Shown here piece after piece: positions 38,739-47,692 of a stretch of 47,922 nt of DNA. The position numbers and the translations under genes were made by a program. This stretch comes from UBA5905 sp964609975 (lineage in GTDB: Bacteria > Bacillota > Clostridia > Oscillospirales > Acutalibacteraceae). Each line of letters opens with the position of its first letter. Within the stretch, counting starts at the first letter, position 1. The stretch lies in NCBI GenBank assembly GCA_964609975.1, contig CAZSTR010000011.1, positions 1-47,922 of the forward strand, given 5' to 3'. The notes under the pieces were generated by a model. It was not told the DNA's origin, ran no database searches, and saw nothing but the letters and a program-made list of their open reading frames with translations.

Positions 38739-40064
38739 ATGGCAATCACGGTGATTGGAGCCGGTCTCGCCGGCTGTGAGGCCGCTTATGCGGTGGCGCA
38801 GGCGGGCGAATCGGTGGTTCTTTTGGAAATGAAGCCGAATAAATATACGCCGGCTCATCATCAGCCGCTGTTCGCGGAGCTGGTCTGCTCCAATTCGCTG
38901 AAGGCGCAACGCCTGGAGAGCGCCGCCGGACTTCTGAAGGAGGAGATGGCGCGGCTGGGAAGCTTGACGGTTCCTATCGCGCGGGGTTGTGCTTTGCCGG
39001 CGGGCGGCGCGCTGGCGGTGGACAGAGATATGTTTTCCGCCCGCGTCACCGAGGCTGTGCGCAACCATCCGCGCATCACCGTGCGGCAGGAGGAGGTAAC
39101 CCACCTGCCCACCTCCGGGGTGACGGTGGTGGCCACCGGTCCGTTGACCGCCGATGCGCTGGCGGTGGATATTGCCCGGCTGTGTGGCGGTGGATTGAGC
39201 TTTTATGACGCGGCGGCGCCGATTGTGACGGCGGAAAGCGTGGATATGTCCAGTGCCTTTTGCGCTTCTCGCTATGACCGGGAGGAGAGTGGCGAGGGGG
39301 ATTACATCAACTGCCCCTTGAGCAAGGCGGAGTATGAGGTCTTTCGGGAGGCGCTGGTGACCGCCGAGCGGGCGCCGTTGCATGAATTTGACGCTCCCGC
39401 CGAGCTGACCGTGTATGAGGGCTGTATGCCCATTGAGGTGTTGGCCTCACGGGGCACCGACGCCATTCGGTTCGGTCCGATGAAGCCGGTGGGTCTGCGC
39501 GATCCGCACACCGGCCATCGCCCTTGGGCGGTGGTGCAGCTACGCAAGGAAAACGCCGCCGGCACGCTGGTGAATTTGGTGGGCTTTCAGACAAATTTGA
39601 AATTTTCCGAGCAAAAGCGGGTTTTCGGTATGATTCCCGCCTTGCGGCAGGCGGAGTTTATGCGCTATGGCGTGATGCACCGCAACACCTTTTTGGATGC
39701 GCCGCGGCTGTTGGATGCTGGCTTCCGCTTCAAGGAGCGCCCTGATTTGCTTTTCGCCGGCCAGATGACCGGCGTGGAGGGGTATATGGAATCCGCCGGC
39801 TCCGGTCTGCTGGCCGGGCTGAATGCGGTGCGCCAGATGCGGGGTCAGGCGCCGCTGGTGCTCCCCGCTGACACTATGCTGGGGGCGCTTCAGCGCCATG
39901 TGTCCCAGCCGAACGCACACTATCAGCCCATGGGGGCGAATTTTGGCATTTTGCCTTCGATTGAGCCGCATATTCGGGATAAAAAGGAACGGTATGCCGC
40001 TTTGGCGGCGCGGGCTTTGGAGAGCCTTGAGCTGTATATGAGAAAGGACGGAGAAACGCTATGA
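38739..40064 (+). CDS. trmFO: Folate-dependent tRNA m5U54 methyltransferase TrmFO
   Basis: TrmFO methylates U54 of the tRNA T-loop using 5,10-methylene-THF and FADH2. The 441 residues start with the FAD-binding VIGAGLAGCEAAYAVAQAG and FLLEMKP-like VVLLEMKPNK. The family-specific AELVCSNSLKAQ and FDAPAELTVYEGCMPIEVLA follow, then GQMTGVEGYMESAGSGLLAG. The ATG at 38739 is eight bases after AAAGGA; an in-frame TTG at 38718 is weaker. The stop overlaps plsX (ATGA). codY and hslVU, which often follow in Bacillus, are absent. Confidence 0.97.
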   Translation: MAITVIGAGLAGCEAAYAVAQAGESVVLLEMKPNKYTPAHHQPLFAELVCSNSLKAQRLESAAGLLKEEMARLGSLTVPIARGCALPAGGALAVDRDMFSARVTEAVRNHPRITVRQEEVTHLPTSGVTVVATGPLTADALAVDIARLCGGGLSFYDAAAPIVTAESVDMSSAFCASRYDREESGEGDYINCPLSKAEYEVFREALVTAERAPLHEFDAPAELTVYEGCMPIEVLASRGTDAIRFGPMKPVGLRDPHTGHRPWAVVQLRKENAAGTLVNLVGFQTNLKFSEQKRVFGMIPALRQAEFMRYGVMHRNTFLDAPRLLDAGFRFKERPDLLFAGQMTGVEGYMESAGSGLLAGLNAVRQMRGQAPLVLPADTMLGALQRHVSQPNAHYQPMGANFGILPSIEPHIRDKKERYAALAARALESLELYMRKDGETL

Positions 40065-41095
40065 AAATCATTGTGGATGGCTATGGCGGCGATTATGCCC
40101 CGTTGGAGATTTTGAAGGGGGCAGTGCTGGCGGCGGCCGGCGGATACGAAATTCTGATGACCGGAAACGAGCCGGAGCTGCGCCAGCTGGCTGCGGAGCA
40201 CAAGCTGTCTCTGGAGGGCATCGAAATTGTGCACACCACCGATGTGATTCGGATGGAGGATCATCCCCGCAGTGTTCTGCGGGAGCACAAGGAGTGCTCC
40301 ATGGCGGTGGCGTTGCGCCTTTTGGCCGAGGGAAAGGGCGCGGCGGTGGTGAGCGCGGGAAGCACCGGCGCTCTGCTGATGGGTGCCACCTTCATTCTCA
40401 AGCGTATCAAGGGAATTTCCCGCCCGGCGCTGGCGCCGATTTTGCCCTCGGATAATGGGCCGTATATGCTCATCGACTGCGGCGCGAACGCGGATTGTCG
40501 CCCAGAGATGCTGTTGCAGTTTGGCCGTATGGGAAGCATCTATATGCAGCGGATGTTTTCGCTTGAGGCGCCCCGTGTGGGACTACTGAATGTGGGTACA
40601 GAGGACACCAAGGGTGGAGAGCTGCAGCAGGCGGCTTTCGGACTGCTGAAGGAAAGCGAGCTGAGCTTCATCGGTAATGTGGAGGCGCGACAGGTGCCGG
40701 CCGGTGCGGCGGATGTGGTGGTTTCGGACGGGTTTTCCGGGAATGTGCTGTTGAAAACCATGGAAGGCACCGTCGGGATGCTGATGAAAAACCTGAAGGA
40801 GATTTTCCTGTCCTCTCTGCGCATGAAGCTGGGCGCGGTTCTGCTCATGCCCGGACTGAAAACGCTGAAAAAGAAAATGTCCACCTCGGAGCATGGCGGC
40901 GCTGTTTTGCTGGGCGTCAGCCGGCCGGTGGTGAAGGCCCACGGCAACGCCAAGGCCGACGCCATCGCCAGCGCGATTCGTGTGGCGGCGGAGTTCGCCT
41001 CCAGCGGGGTTGTGGAAGCCATTGAGAAGAGCATGGCGTCGCGAAAGGCGGCGGCGCAGACCACCGCAGAGGAGGCAGACGGCTCATGCGAGTGA
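40061..41095 (+). CDS. plsX: Phosphate acyltransferase PlsX
   Basis: PlsX converts acyl-ACP to acyl-phosphate for phosphatidic acid synthesis by PlsY. The 344 residues begin KIIVDGYGGDYAPLEILKGA (DAMGGD in most homologues; here DGYGGD). SAGSTGALLMGATFILKRIKG, LLNVGTEDTKG and VVSDGFSGNVLLKTMEG follow. Length and motif order are normal. Position before an ACP-like gene and rnc is the classic arrangement; rpmF, often upstream, is missing. Confidence 0.96.
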   Translation: MKIIVDGYGGDYAPLEILKGAVLAAAGGYEILMTGNEPELRQLAAEHKLSLEGIEIVHTTDVIRMEDHPRSVLREHKECSMAVALRLLAEGKGAAVVSAGSTGALLMGATFILKRIKGISRPALAPILPSDNGPYMLIDCGANADCRPEMLLQFGRMGSIYMQRMFSLEAPRVGLLNVGTEDTKGGELQQAAFGLLKESELSFIGNVEARQVPAGAADVVVSDGFSGNVLLKTMEGTVGMLMKNLKEIFLSSLRMKLGAVLLMPGLKTLKKKMSTSEHGGAVLLGVSRPVVKAHGNAKADAIASAIRVAAEFASSGVVEAIEKSMASRKAAAQTTAEEADGSCE

Positions 41096-41376
41096 TCGAG
41101 GTTTTGCGGGAGCTGTTTTGCCGAAAATACGGCTGTGAGCCGGAGGATGTGGAGATGGCCGCCCGCCTGGATGAGTTGAACCTCGCGCCCCATGAGCGGG
41201 AGGATATGGCGCTGGTGCTGAGCGATTTGTACGGCCTGGACATGAGCGCCGCCGATGCGAAGGATTGTGACACGGTGGAGGATGTGGTCGCCTTCGTGGA
41301 GGATCGACTGATTGAACGGGAGGGAACGAACGGTGCAAACGGATTTGACGCCCCTGATGCGGGCGATTGGCTATAA
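41086..41376 (+). CDS. ACP-like protein lacking the phosphopantetheine serine
   Basis: A 96-residue protein in the position normally held by acpP, between plsX and rnc. The overall pattern is ACP-like: helix I, then ARLDELNLAPHEREDMALVL, DLYGLDMSAADAKDCDTV and EDVVAFVEDRL, aligning with the helix II-IV region of AcpP. The DSL motif, however, aligns with A34-P35-H36, so the serine that carries 4'-phosphopantetheine is replaced by proline. It should not be loaded in the normal way. A C-terminal extension of about 18 residues is variable. It overlaps plsX and rnc and has GAGGAGG upstream, so it is translated. It may be a regulatory or structural relic of ACP. Confidence 0.8.
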   Translation: MRVIEVLRELFCRKYGCEPEDVEMAARLDELNLAPHEREDMALVLSDLYGLDMSAADAKDCDTVEDVVAFVEDRLIEREGTNGANGFDAPDAGDWL

Positions 41377-42019
41377 GTTTCAGGACATACGGCTGTTGGA
41401 AAAGGCGCTGACCCATTCCTCCTATACAAACGAAGGCCATGCCACCTGCGAATGTTATGAGCGGCTGGAGTTTTTGGGGGATTCTGTGCTGGGCTTCATC
41501 ACGGCGCAGTATCTTTTCGAAAAGGACCGGGGGCCGGAGGGCGAGCTGACGAAGCTACGGGCGGCCGTGGTGTGCGAAAAGGCGCTTTGCTCCTATTCGC
41601 GGGAACTGGGCATCGGCCGGTATATGCGGCTGGGGCGCGGTGAGCGACGCAACGGCGGCGATCAGCGCCCGTCCATTTTGGCGGATATGTATGAGGCGGT
41701 GCTGGCGGCAATTTTCCTCGACGGAGGAATGGAGCCGGCGGAAAAATTCGTTTTGCGCTTCATCATCCCGGAGGCGGAAAATCAGCGCCGCCGCCATTTC
41801 AAGGATCACAAGACGGCCCTTCAGGAGATCGTCCAGCAAAATCCCGGAGAACAGCTGGAATATGTCCTGAAAGGGGCGTCCGGTCCGGATCATAACAAGG
41901 TGTTTTTGGTGGAGGTTCATTTGAATTCCAATGTGATTGGCCGCGGACGCGGACACAGCAAAAAGGAAGCCGAGCAGGAGGCGGCCCGTGAGGCTCTCCG
42001 CTTGATGGGCTATGAATGA
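41333..42019 (+). CDS. rnc: Ribonuclease III
   Basis: RNase III cleaves double-stranded RNA in rRNA and mRNA processing. The 228 residues have the nuclease signature ERLEFLGDS (43-51) and DMYEAVLAAIFLDGG, which supplies the second pair of metal ligands. A C-terminal double-stranded RNA-binding domain (about 155-225) ends KKEAEQEAAREALRLM. The start is probably GTG at 41333, eight bases after GGGAGGG; an upstream TTG at 41312 has no suitable ribosome-binding site. It overlaps the ACP-like gene by 44 bases. Confidence 0.97.
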   Translation: MQTDLTPLMRAIGYKFQDIRLLEKALTHSSYTNEGHATCECYERLEFLGDSVLGFITAQYLFEKDRGPEGELTKLRAAVVCEKALCSYSRELGIGRYMRLGRGERRNGGDQRPSILADMYEAVLAAIFLDGGMEPAEKFVLRFIIPEAENQRRRHFKDHKTALQEIVQQNPGEQLEYVLKGASGPDHNKVFLVEVHLNSNVIGRGRGHSKKEAEQEAAREALRLMGYE

Positions 42020-42033
42020 GGGAGGCGTGAAGC

Positions 42034-45000
42034 ATGATACTGAAATCCTTAGAGCTGCATGGCTTTAAGTCCTTTCCGGATAAGACGGTGCTGAATTTCA
42101 ACGGCGGGATCACCGCGGTTGTCGGTCCTAACGGAAGTGGAAAATCCAATATCAGCGACGCCATTCGCTGGGTACTGGGCGAGCAGTCCAGCAAAAGCCT
42201 GCGCGGCTCCAAGATGGAGGATGTGATTTTCAACGGCACGGCGCAGCGTCGTCCCATGGGCTATGCCGAGGTGACGCTGGTTATCAACAACGAAACTCGG
42301 ATGCTGGAATGTGACAGCGACGAGGTGCGGGTCACCCGGCGTTGCTATCGCTCCGGCGGAAGCGAATATCAGCTCAACGGCGCCACTGTGCGGCTGGAGG
42401 ACATTCGACTGCTGTTCATGAACACCGGCCTCGGCCGGGACGGCTATTCCATCATCGGACAGGGGCGCATCGACGAAATCGTCACTTCCCGCTCCCAAAA
42501 CCGGCGAGAGCTTTTGGAGGAAGCCGCCGGCATCGCCAAATACCGCTATAAAAAGGAGCGGGCGGAGAGCAGTCTGAAAAAAGCCCAAGAAAATCTGGAT
42601 CGCCTGCATGACATTTTGCAGGAGCTGGAGGATCGGGTCGGCCCGTTGGAACAGCAGGCCGCCAAGGCGAAAAAGTTTTTGGAGCTGGCCGGCGAAAAGA
42701 AAATGCTGGAAATCGGTCTCTGGCTGCGCACGATGAACGAATCCCGCGGCGTGCTGCGGAATTTGGACGCGAAGCTGGAAAACGCCCGGCTTCAATATGA
42801 CCGGGCGGGCGAAAATGTGGACGCTTTCACCGAGGAGGTGGAGCGTATCGCCCTGAAGGCGCAACAGCTGGAGGTGGAGATGGACGGCGTGCGCCGTCAG
42901 GCGGCGGCGCTGGAGGAGCAGGCGGCGACCTGCGACAGCCGGGTCGCGGTGTTGGAAAATGACATTTTCCACAACAGCGAAAACATCCGCCGGGTGCAGG
43001 AGGAGATCGCCGCCGCCGACACCGGCGACGCGCAAATCGAAGAGGACATCGGCGCCCGCCACGACGAAATCGGGGCGAAGAAGGAGCATATCCGGGCGGC
43101 AGAGGCGGAACAGCTCCGTTTGACAGAGGAGATGGAAGCCCTCTCTCGCAGCACCGAGGAGGCCACCGGCCAAATCGACCGGCTGTCCGAGCAGGCCTCG
43201 GCGCTGGCGCTGGAGCTGTCGGAAACCCGCGTGCGCTCGGTCACCAACGAGTCCTCTCTCCAGGAAATCACCCTCCGTTTGGCTCAGCTGGCCGCCAGCG
43301 CGGCCCAGCAGGCGGCGCAGGCCGAGGGGCTTGCGGCAGAGTTGAAGGAGAGTCGGGAGGCTTTCCAGGCTTGCACCGAGCGGGTGGAGAGTCTGCAAAA
43401 TACCCTGTCCGGCTATGAATATCGCTATAAAAACCGCTCTGAAAAGCTGGTGGCGGCCAAGGAGGCGCTGGATCGTCTGCGTCTGGACGCGGAGGAAAAA
43501 CAGCGCCGGGTGCGTATGCTGGAGGAGATGGAACGCAATCTAGATGGCTTCCAGCAAAGCGTCAAGATGGTCATAAAGCAGGGGGAGCGGGGTGCGCTTT
43601 CCGGCATCTACGGCCCGGTTTCCCGTCTTGTGCGGGCGGAAGGAGCCTATGCGCTGGCGATTGAAACGGCGCTGGGCGCGGCGGCGCAGAATCTGGTGTG
43701 TGACCGGGAGGAGGATGCGAAGCGCGCCATTGCCTATTTGAAGGAGAACAAGGCTGGTCGCGCCACCTTCCTGCCTCTGGCCACGACGCGGGGCAACCGT
43801 CTGGCGCAGGTGCCGGAGCAGGACCCCGGCTTTGTCGGGCTGGCCTGCGATTTGGTGCATTGCGAGGAGAAATATGCCGACATCGCCCGCAGTCTGCTGG
43901 GACGCACGGTGGTGGCGGAGGATTTGGATTATGCAGTGTCCATCGCCCGCCGAAACGGGTATAAATTCCGCATCGTGACGCTGGACGGCCAGGTGGTCAA
44001 CGCCGGCGGCTCCATGACAGGCGGCTCCAGCATCAAGGGAGCGGGGCTTTTGTCCCGGCGGGCGGAAATTGACCGTCTGCGCAAGGAGGGACAGGCGTTG
44101 GCTGAGAAGCTGGAAACGGAGCAGCAGAAATTCCGGCTGATGCAACAGGATGTGGCGTCGGTGGAGGCACAGCTGACCGGCGCCAGAGGCGAGCTGACCA
44201 CCGCCCAGGAGGATCGAATTCGACTGGAGGGCGAGGTGCGCCGTCTCCATGAGCAAAAGGAGCAGAACGCCTGCGCCGCCGAGGAGGCGGCCGCGGAAAT
44301 CGCCGCGTTGGACGGACGGGCGAAAAACTGTCGCGAGGCGATTCGGCAGGCGGCGGAGGAAACGGCGCGCCTGACCGCCGACCAGCAGGAGCTGGAAGCG
44401 GAGCTGTCGAAGCTCACCGGCGGTCGCCAACAGCTTTCTCAGCGGCGCGAGGAGCTTTCCAACGCCATCGCGGAGCAGAAGCTGGCGGTGTTCAGCGCGG
44501 AAAATGAAATTCAGGGCTTGCAGGAGCGCATTGCCGAATTGCGCGCCCGTCAGCAGGACGCGGCCGGACACAAGCTTCTGTTGGAAAAGCAAATCGCCGA
44601 TTATCAGGCGGCGAATACCGCCATCGAGGAGCAGATTCGTGCCGCGCGGGAGGAGGCGGCCGGTTTGCGGGCGCAAAGCGCCGCGGCCGGCGAGACCGTT
44701 GCCGCGTTGGTGCAGGAGCGGGCAGCCGGCGAGGCTCGGCAAACCCAGCTGCGTCTTCAGTCGCGGGAAAAGGGCGACGAGCGGGAGCGTCTGGGACGGG
44801 AGGTTGCCCGTTTGGAGGAAAAAACCGTTGGCATCCAAAAGGATGTGGACGATTTGACCCGCCGTCTGTTCGAGGAATATGAGCTGACCCGTTTGGAGGC
44901 AGAGGCGGTGGCGCAGCCCATCGAGGATGCGGCCGCGGCCGGACGCCGGGTGACGGAGCTGAAAAACAAGATTCGGGCGCTGGGCAGTGTCAATGTGGAC

Positions 45001-45621
45001 GCCATCGAGGAGTTCAAAGAGGTGAATGAGCGCTATCAGTTCCTGAAAACTCAGGTGGCGGATGTGGAAAGCACGAAGGACGAGCTTCTGCGGCAAATCG
45101 GCGATTTGACCGGCCAGATGCGGGAGCTGTTCATCGAGCGCTTCCGCCAGATCAACTATCAATACGGTATCGTTTTCTCCGAGCTGTTCGGCGGCGGAAA
45201 GGGCGAGCTTCGCCTGAGCGATCCGGAGGATATTCTCGGCTCCGGCATTGATTTGTATATCCAGCCGCCGGGAAAGGTGATTCTCAATCTGGACGCTCTC
45301 TCCGGCGGCGAAAAGGCGCTGGCGGCCACGGCGTTGCTGTTCGCTATTTTGAAGGTGACGCCCTCGCCCTTCTGTGTGCTGGACGAGGTGGAGGCGGCGC
45401 TGGACGATGTGAATGTGGATCGGTATGCCCGCTATTTGCGGCGGATTTGCGACCGCAGTCAGTTCATCGCCATCACCCACCGGCGCGGCACCATGGAGGA
45501 GGCCGACACGCTGTATGGTGTGACGATGCAGGAGCGGGGTGTGTCCAAGCTGTTGGAGCTGCGCGCCAGCGAGGTGGAACAGCGTCTGGGACTGAAGCTG
45601 GACGGCGAGGAAAAGAAATAA
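42034..45621 (+). CDS. smc: Chromosome segregation ATPase SMC
   Basis: SMC is the ATPase of bacterial condensin, working with ScpA and ScpB (both encoded in this window). The 1195 residues comprise the N-terminal head with Walker A GPNGSGKSN (31-39) and a long coiled coil (about 165-500). The hinge (about 515-670) has GYKFRIVTLDGQVVNAGGSM, and a second coiled coil follows. The C-terminal head has the ABC signature LSGGEKAL and Walker B FCVLDEVEAALDD. GGGAGG precedes the ATG, and ftsY begins 12 bases after the stop. Confidence 0.98.
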   Translation: MILKSLELHGFKSFPDKTVLNFNGGITAVVGPNGSGKSNISDAIRWVLGEQSSKSLRGSKMEDVIFNGTAQRRPMGYAEVTLVINNETRMLECDSDEVRVTRRCYRSGGSEYQLNGATVRLEDIRLLFMNTGLGRDGYSIIGQGRIDEIVTSRSQNRRELLEEAAGIAKYRYKKERAESSLKKAQENLDRLHDILQELEDRVGPLEQQAAKAKKFLELAGEKKMLEIGLWLRTMNESRGVLRNLDAKLENARLQYDRAGENVDAFTEEVERIALKAQQLEVEMDGVRRQAAALEEQAATCDSRVAVLENDIFHNSENIRRVQEEIAAADTGDAQIEEDIGARHDEIGAKKEHIRAAEAEQLRLTEEMEALSRSTEEATGQIDRLSEQASALALELSETRVRSVTNESSLQEITLRLAQLAASAAQQAAQAEGLAAELKESREAFQACTERVESLQNTLSGYEYRYKNRSEKLVAAKEALDRLRLDAEEKQRRVRMLEEMERNLDGFQQSVKMVIKQGERGALSGIYGPVSRLVRAEGAYALAIETALGAAAQNLVCDREEDAKRAIAYLKENKAGRATFLPLATTRGNRLAQVPEQDPGFVGLACDLVHCEEKYADIARSLLGRTVVAEDLDYAVSIARRNGYKFRIVTLDGQVVNAGGSMTGGSSIKGAGLLSRRAEIDRLRKEGQALAEKLETEQQKFRLMQQDVASVEAQLTGARGELTTAQEDRIRLEGEVRRLHEQKEQNACAAEEAAAEIAALDGRAKNCREAIRQAAEETARLTADQQELEAELSKLTGGRQQLSQRREELSNAIAEQKLAVFSAENEIQGLQERIAELRARQQDAAGHKLLLEKQIADYQAANTAIEEQIRAAREEAAGLRAQSAAAGETVAALVQERAAGEARQTQLRLQSREKGDERERLGREVARLEEKTVGIQKDVDDLTRRLFEEYELTRLEAEAVAQPIEDAAAAGRRVTELKNKIRALGSVNVDAIEEFKEVNERYQFLKTQVADVESTKDELLRQIGDLTGQMRELFIERFRQINYQYGIVFSELFGGGKGELRLSDPEDILGSGIDLYIQPPGKVILNLDALSGGEKALAATALLFAILKVTPSPFCVLDEVEAALDDVNVDRYARYLRRICDRSQFIAITHRRGTMEEADTLYGVTMQERGVSKLLELRASEVEQRLGLKLDGEEKK

Positions 45622-45633
45622 GGAGGCCAAACC

Positions 45634-46554
45634 ATGGGATTGTTCGGGAAGCTGGGAGCGGGACTGAAAAAAACCAGAGACTCCTTGATGAGCTCAGTGA
45701 ATGGGATGCTGCATAGCTTCACCCGCATCGACGACGAGCTGTTTGAGGAGCTGGAGGAAATTCTGGTGATGGGCGATGTGGGCGCTTCGACGGCGTCTCG
45801 TATCTGCCAACAGCTTCGTCAGCGGGTGAAGGAGGAGGGCGTCACCGATCCGTTGGCTGTGCGGACGCTGTTGCGCCAAACGGTGGCGGAGCTGTTGGCC
45901 GGCGGCCAGGAGCTGCATATCGAGACGAAGCCCTCGGTTGTGCTGGTGATTGGCGTCAACGGAGTGGGAAAAACCACCACCATCGGCAAGCTGGCCGCCC
46001 GGTATAAGGCACAGGGAAAAAAGGTGATTCTCGGCGCGGCCGACACCTTCCGTGCCGCGGCGATTGAACAGCTGGAGGTGTGGGCTGACCGCGCCGGGGT
46101 GGACATTGTGAAGCATACCCAGGGAGCAGACCCGGCGGCGGTGGTGTTCGACACACTGTCGGCGGCGAAGGCGCGCGGTGCCGATTTGGTGATTTGCGAC
46201 ACGGCCGGCCGTTTGCATAACAAGAAAAATCTGATGGATGAGCTGGCGAAGATCGGCCGTATCATCGACCGGGAGCTGCCCGACGCAGATAAGGAAATTT
46301 TGCTGGTTGTGGATGCCACAACCGGTCAAAATGCGGTCAACCAGGCGCGCCAGTTCAAGGAGGCGGCCGGCATCACCGGCATTGTGCTGACGAAGCTGGA
46401 CGGCACCGCCCGCGGCGGAGTTGTGCTGGCGATTCGGGAGGATTTGCAGGTGCCGGTGAAGTTCGTCGGAGTGGGCGAAGGGGTGGACGACCTCCAGCCC
46501 TTTGACCCGGAGGCCTTCGCCGCCGGTTTGTTTGTCGAGGAGGAATCGCTGTGA
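45634..46554 (+). CDS. ftsY: Signal recognition particle receptor FtsY
   Basis: FtsY is the membrane-associated SRP receptor GTPase. The 306 residues start with a short amphipathic NG-domain lead-in (LFGKLGAGLKKTRDSL) without the long acidic A domain. G1 is GVNGVGKT (107-114), followed by ADTFRAAAIEQL, CDTAGRLHNK and TKLDGTARGG. AGGAGG lies before the ATG. The stop overlaps the rdgB start (GTGA). ylxM and ffh, frequent next genes, are not here. Confidence 0.98.
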   Translation: MGLFGKLGAGLKKTRDSLMSSVNGMLHSFTRIDDELFEELEEILVMGDVGASTASRICQQLRQRVKEEGVTDPLAVRTLLRQTVAELLAGGQELHIETKPSVVLVIGVNGVGKTTTIGKLAARYKAQGKKVILGAADTFRAAAIEQLEVWADRAGVDIVKHTQGADPAAVVFDTLSAAKARGADLVICDTAGRLHNKKNLMDELAKIGRIIDRELPDADKEILLVVDATTGQNAVNQARQFKEAAGITGIVLTKLDGTARGGVVLAIREDLQVPVKFVGVGEGVDDLQPFDPEAFAAGLFVEEESL

Positions 46555-47147
46555 AATTTATCATCGCAACCCATAACGCCCATAAGCTGACGGAAATCCG
46601 GCGGATTTTGGAACCGTTCGGCATCGCCGCGGTCACCGACCGGGAGCTGGGGCTTGTCTTGCCGGAGGTGGAGGAAACCGGCACCACCTTTGCGGAAAAC
46701 GCCTATCTGAAGGCGGCCGCTGCCTGTGCCTTCACCGGCCTGCCGGCCATCGCGGATGATTCCGGGTTGGCGGTGGACGCGCTGAATGGCGCGCCGGGCG
46801 TGTATTCCGCCCGCTATGCGGGCGAAAACGCCACCGACGCCGACCGCAACGAAAAGCTGCTTTCCGAATTGAAGGATGTGCCGGCGGAGAAGCGTCAGGC
46901 ACGCTTTGTGGCGGCGATTTGCTGTGTGTTCCCGGAGGGAACGGTTTTGCGGGCGGAGGGAAAGGTCGAAGGGTCGATTGCCTTTGCACCCGCCGGAGAA
47001 AACGGCTTCGGCTATGACCCGATTTTTCTCTATGACAGCCGCACAACCGCACAGCTTTCTCCGGCGGAGAAGGACGCCATCAGCCATCGCGGCCGCGCTT
47101 TGTCGGAGTTTTCCGAAAAGCTGAAGGCTTATCTTGAGAACCGATGA
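46551..47147 (+). CDS. rdgB: XTP/dITP diphosphatase (house-cleaning NTPase)
   Basis: RdgB/HAM1-family pyrophosphatase that removes XTP, ITP and dITP from the nucleotide pool. The 198 residues begin IIATHNAHKLTEI and contain ETGTTFAENAYLKA, ADDSGLAVDALNGAPGVYSA and ENGFGYDPIF, all diagnostic. The start is GTG at 46551, overlapping the ftsY stop. AGGAGGA lies upstream within ftsY. Confidence 0.97.
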   Translation: MKFIIATHNAHKLTEIRRILEPFGIAAVTDRELGLVLPEVEETGTTFAENAYLKAAAACAFTGLPAIADDSGLAVDALNGAPGVYSARYAGENATDADRNEKLLSELKDVPAEKRQARFVAAICCVFPEGTVLRAEGKVEGSIAFAPAGENGFGYDPIFLYDSRTTAQLSPAEKDAISHRGRALSEFSEKLKAYLENR

Positions 47148-47165
47148 GGCCGGTGGAGGGAAGCT

Positions 47166-47690
47166 ATGCTGTGCTTGAGACCCTATAAGCCGGTGGACGG
47201 GGAGGCGATAGCCTCCTGGTGTAGCGAGGAACGGGGCTTTCGCCTCTGGTCGGCGGATCGCTATCCCCGGTTTCCCATCACCGGGGCGGATTTGAACCGC
47301 CTGTATATCGACCAAAACGGCGATTGCACTCAGCCGGATAACTTTTTCCCCATGACCGCTTTTGACGAAAAGGGGCTTGCGGGACATTTGGTGATGCGCT
47401 ATAAGGATGCGGAAAAACAGCGCATCCGCTTTGGGTATATTATTGTGGCGCCGGAGCGGCGGGGAACGGGCTGTGCCCGAAGTATGCTGAAGCTGGCTCT
47501 GCGCTATGCCTTTGAGCTGTTGGGGGCGCAGAGTGTCGAGCTGGGCGTTTTCGCGGAAAATCCGGCGGCGCGCCGCTGTTATGAAGCGGTGGGCTTTCGC
47601 CCCACCGAAGCATCGCCTCAGGTGTTTTCTCTGATGGGCGAGAAATGGAACTGTATCGAAATGGAGATCCTGCGGGATCGGGAGGAATGA
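47166..47690 (+). CDS. GNAT-family N-acetyltransferase
   Basis: A 174-residue GNAT acetyltransferase of the RimJ/RimL-like type. The acetyl-CoA binding motif is VAPERRGTGCARSML, and the downstream FAENPAARRCYEAVGF is the usual final strand-helix. The substrate is not identifiable. GGAGGG lies five bases before the ATG. It sits between rdgB and yhbY, a position more often held by a YfcE-type phosphodiesterase in Firmicutes. Confidence 0.9.
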   Translation: MLCLRPYKPVDGEAIASWCSEERGFRLWSADRYPRFPITGADLNRLYIDQNGDCTQPDNFFPMTAFDEKGLAGHLVMRYKDAEKQRIRFGYIIVAPERRGTGCARSMLKLALRYAFELLGAQSVELGVFAENPAARRCYEAVGFRPTEASPQVFSLMGEKWNCIEMEILRDREE

Positions 47691-47692
47691 TT

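Noticed and set aside
43540..45630. Open frame of 696 codons on the minus strand, opposite smc
   Set aside because: It is antisense to the coiled coil and C-terminal head of SMC, whose motifs are intact on the plus strand. The Leu/Gln-rich product reflects reverse reading of Glu/Gln/Ala codons.
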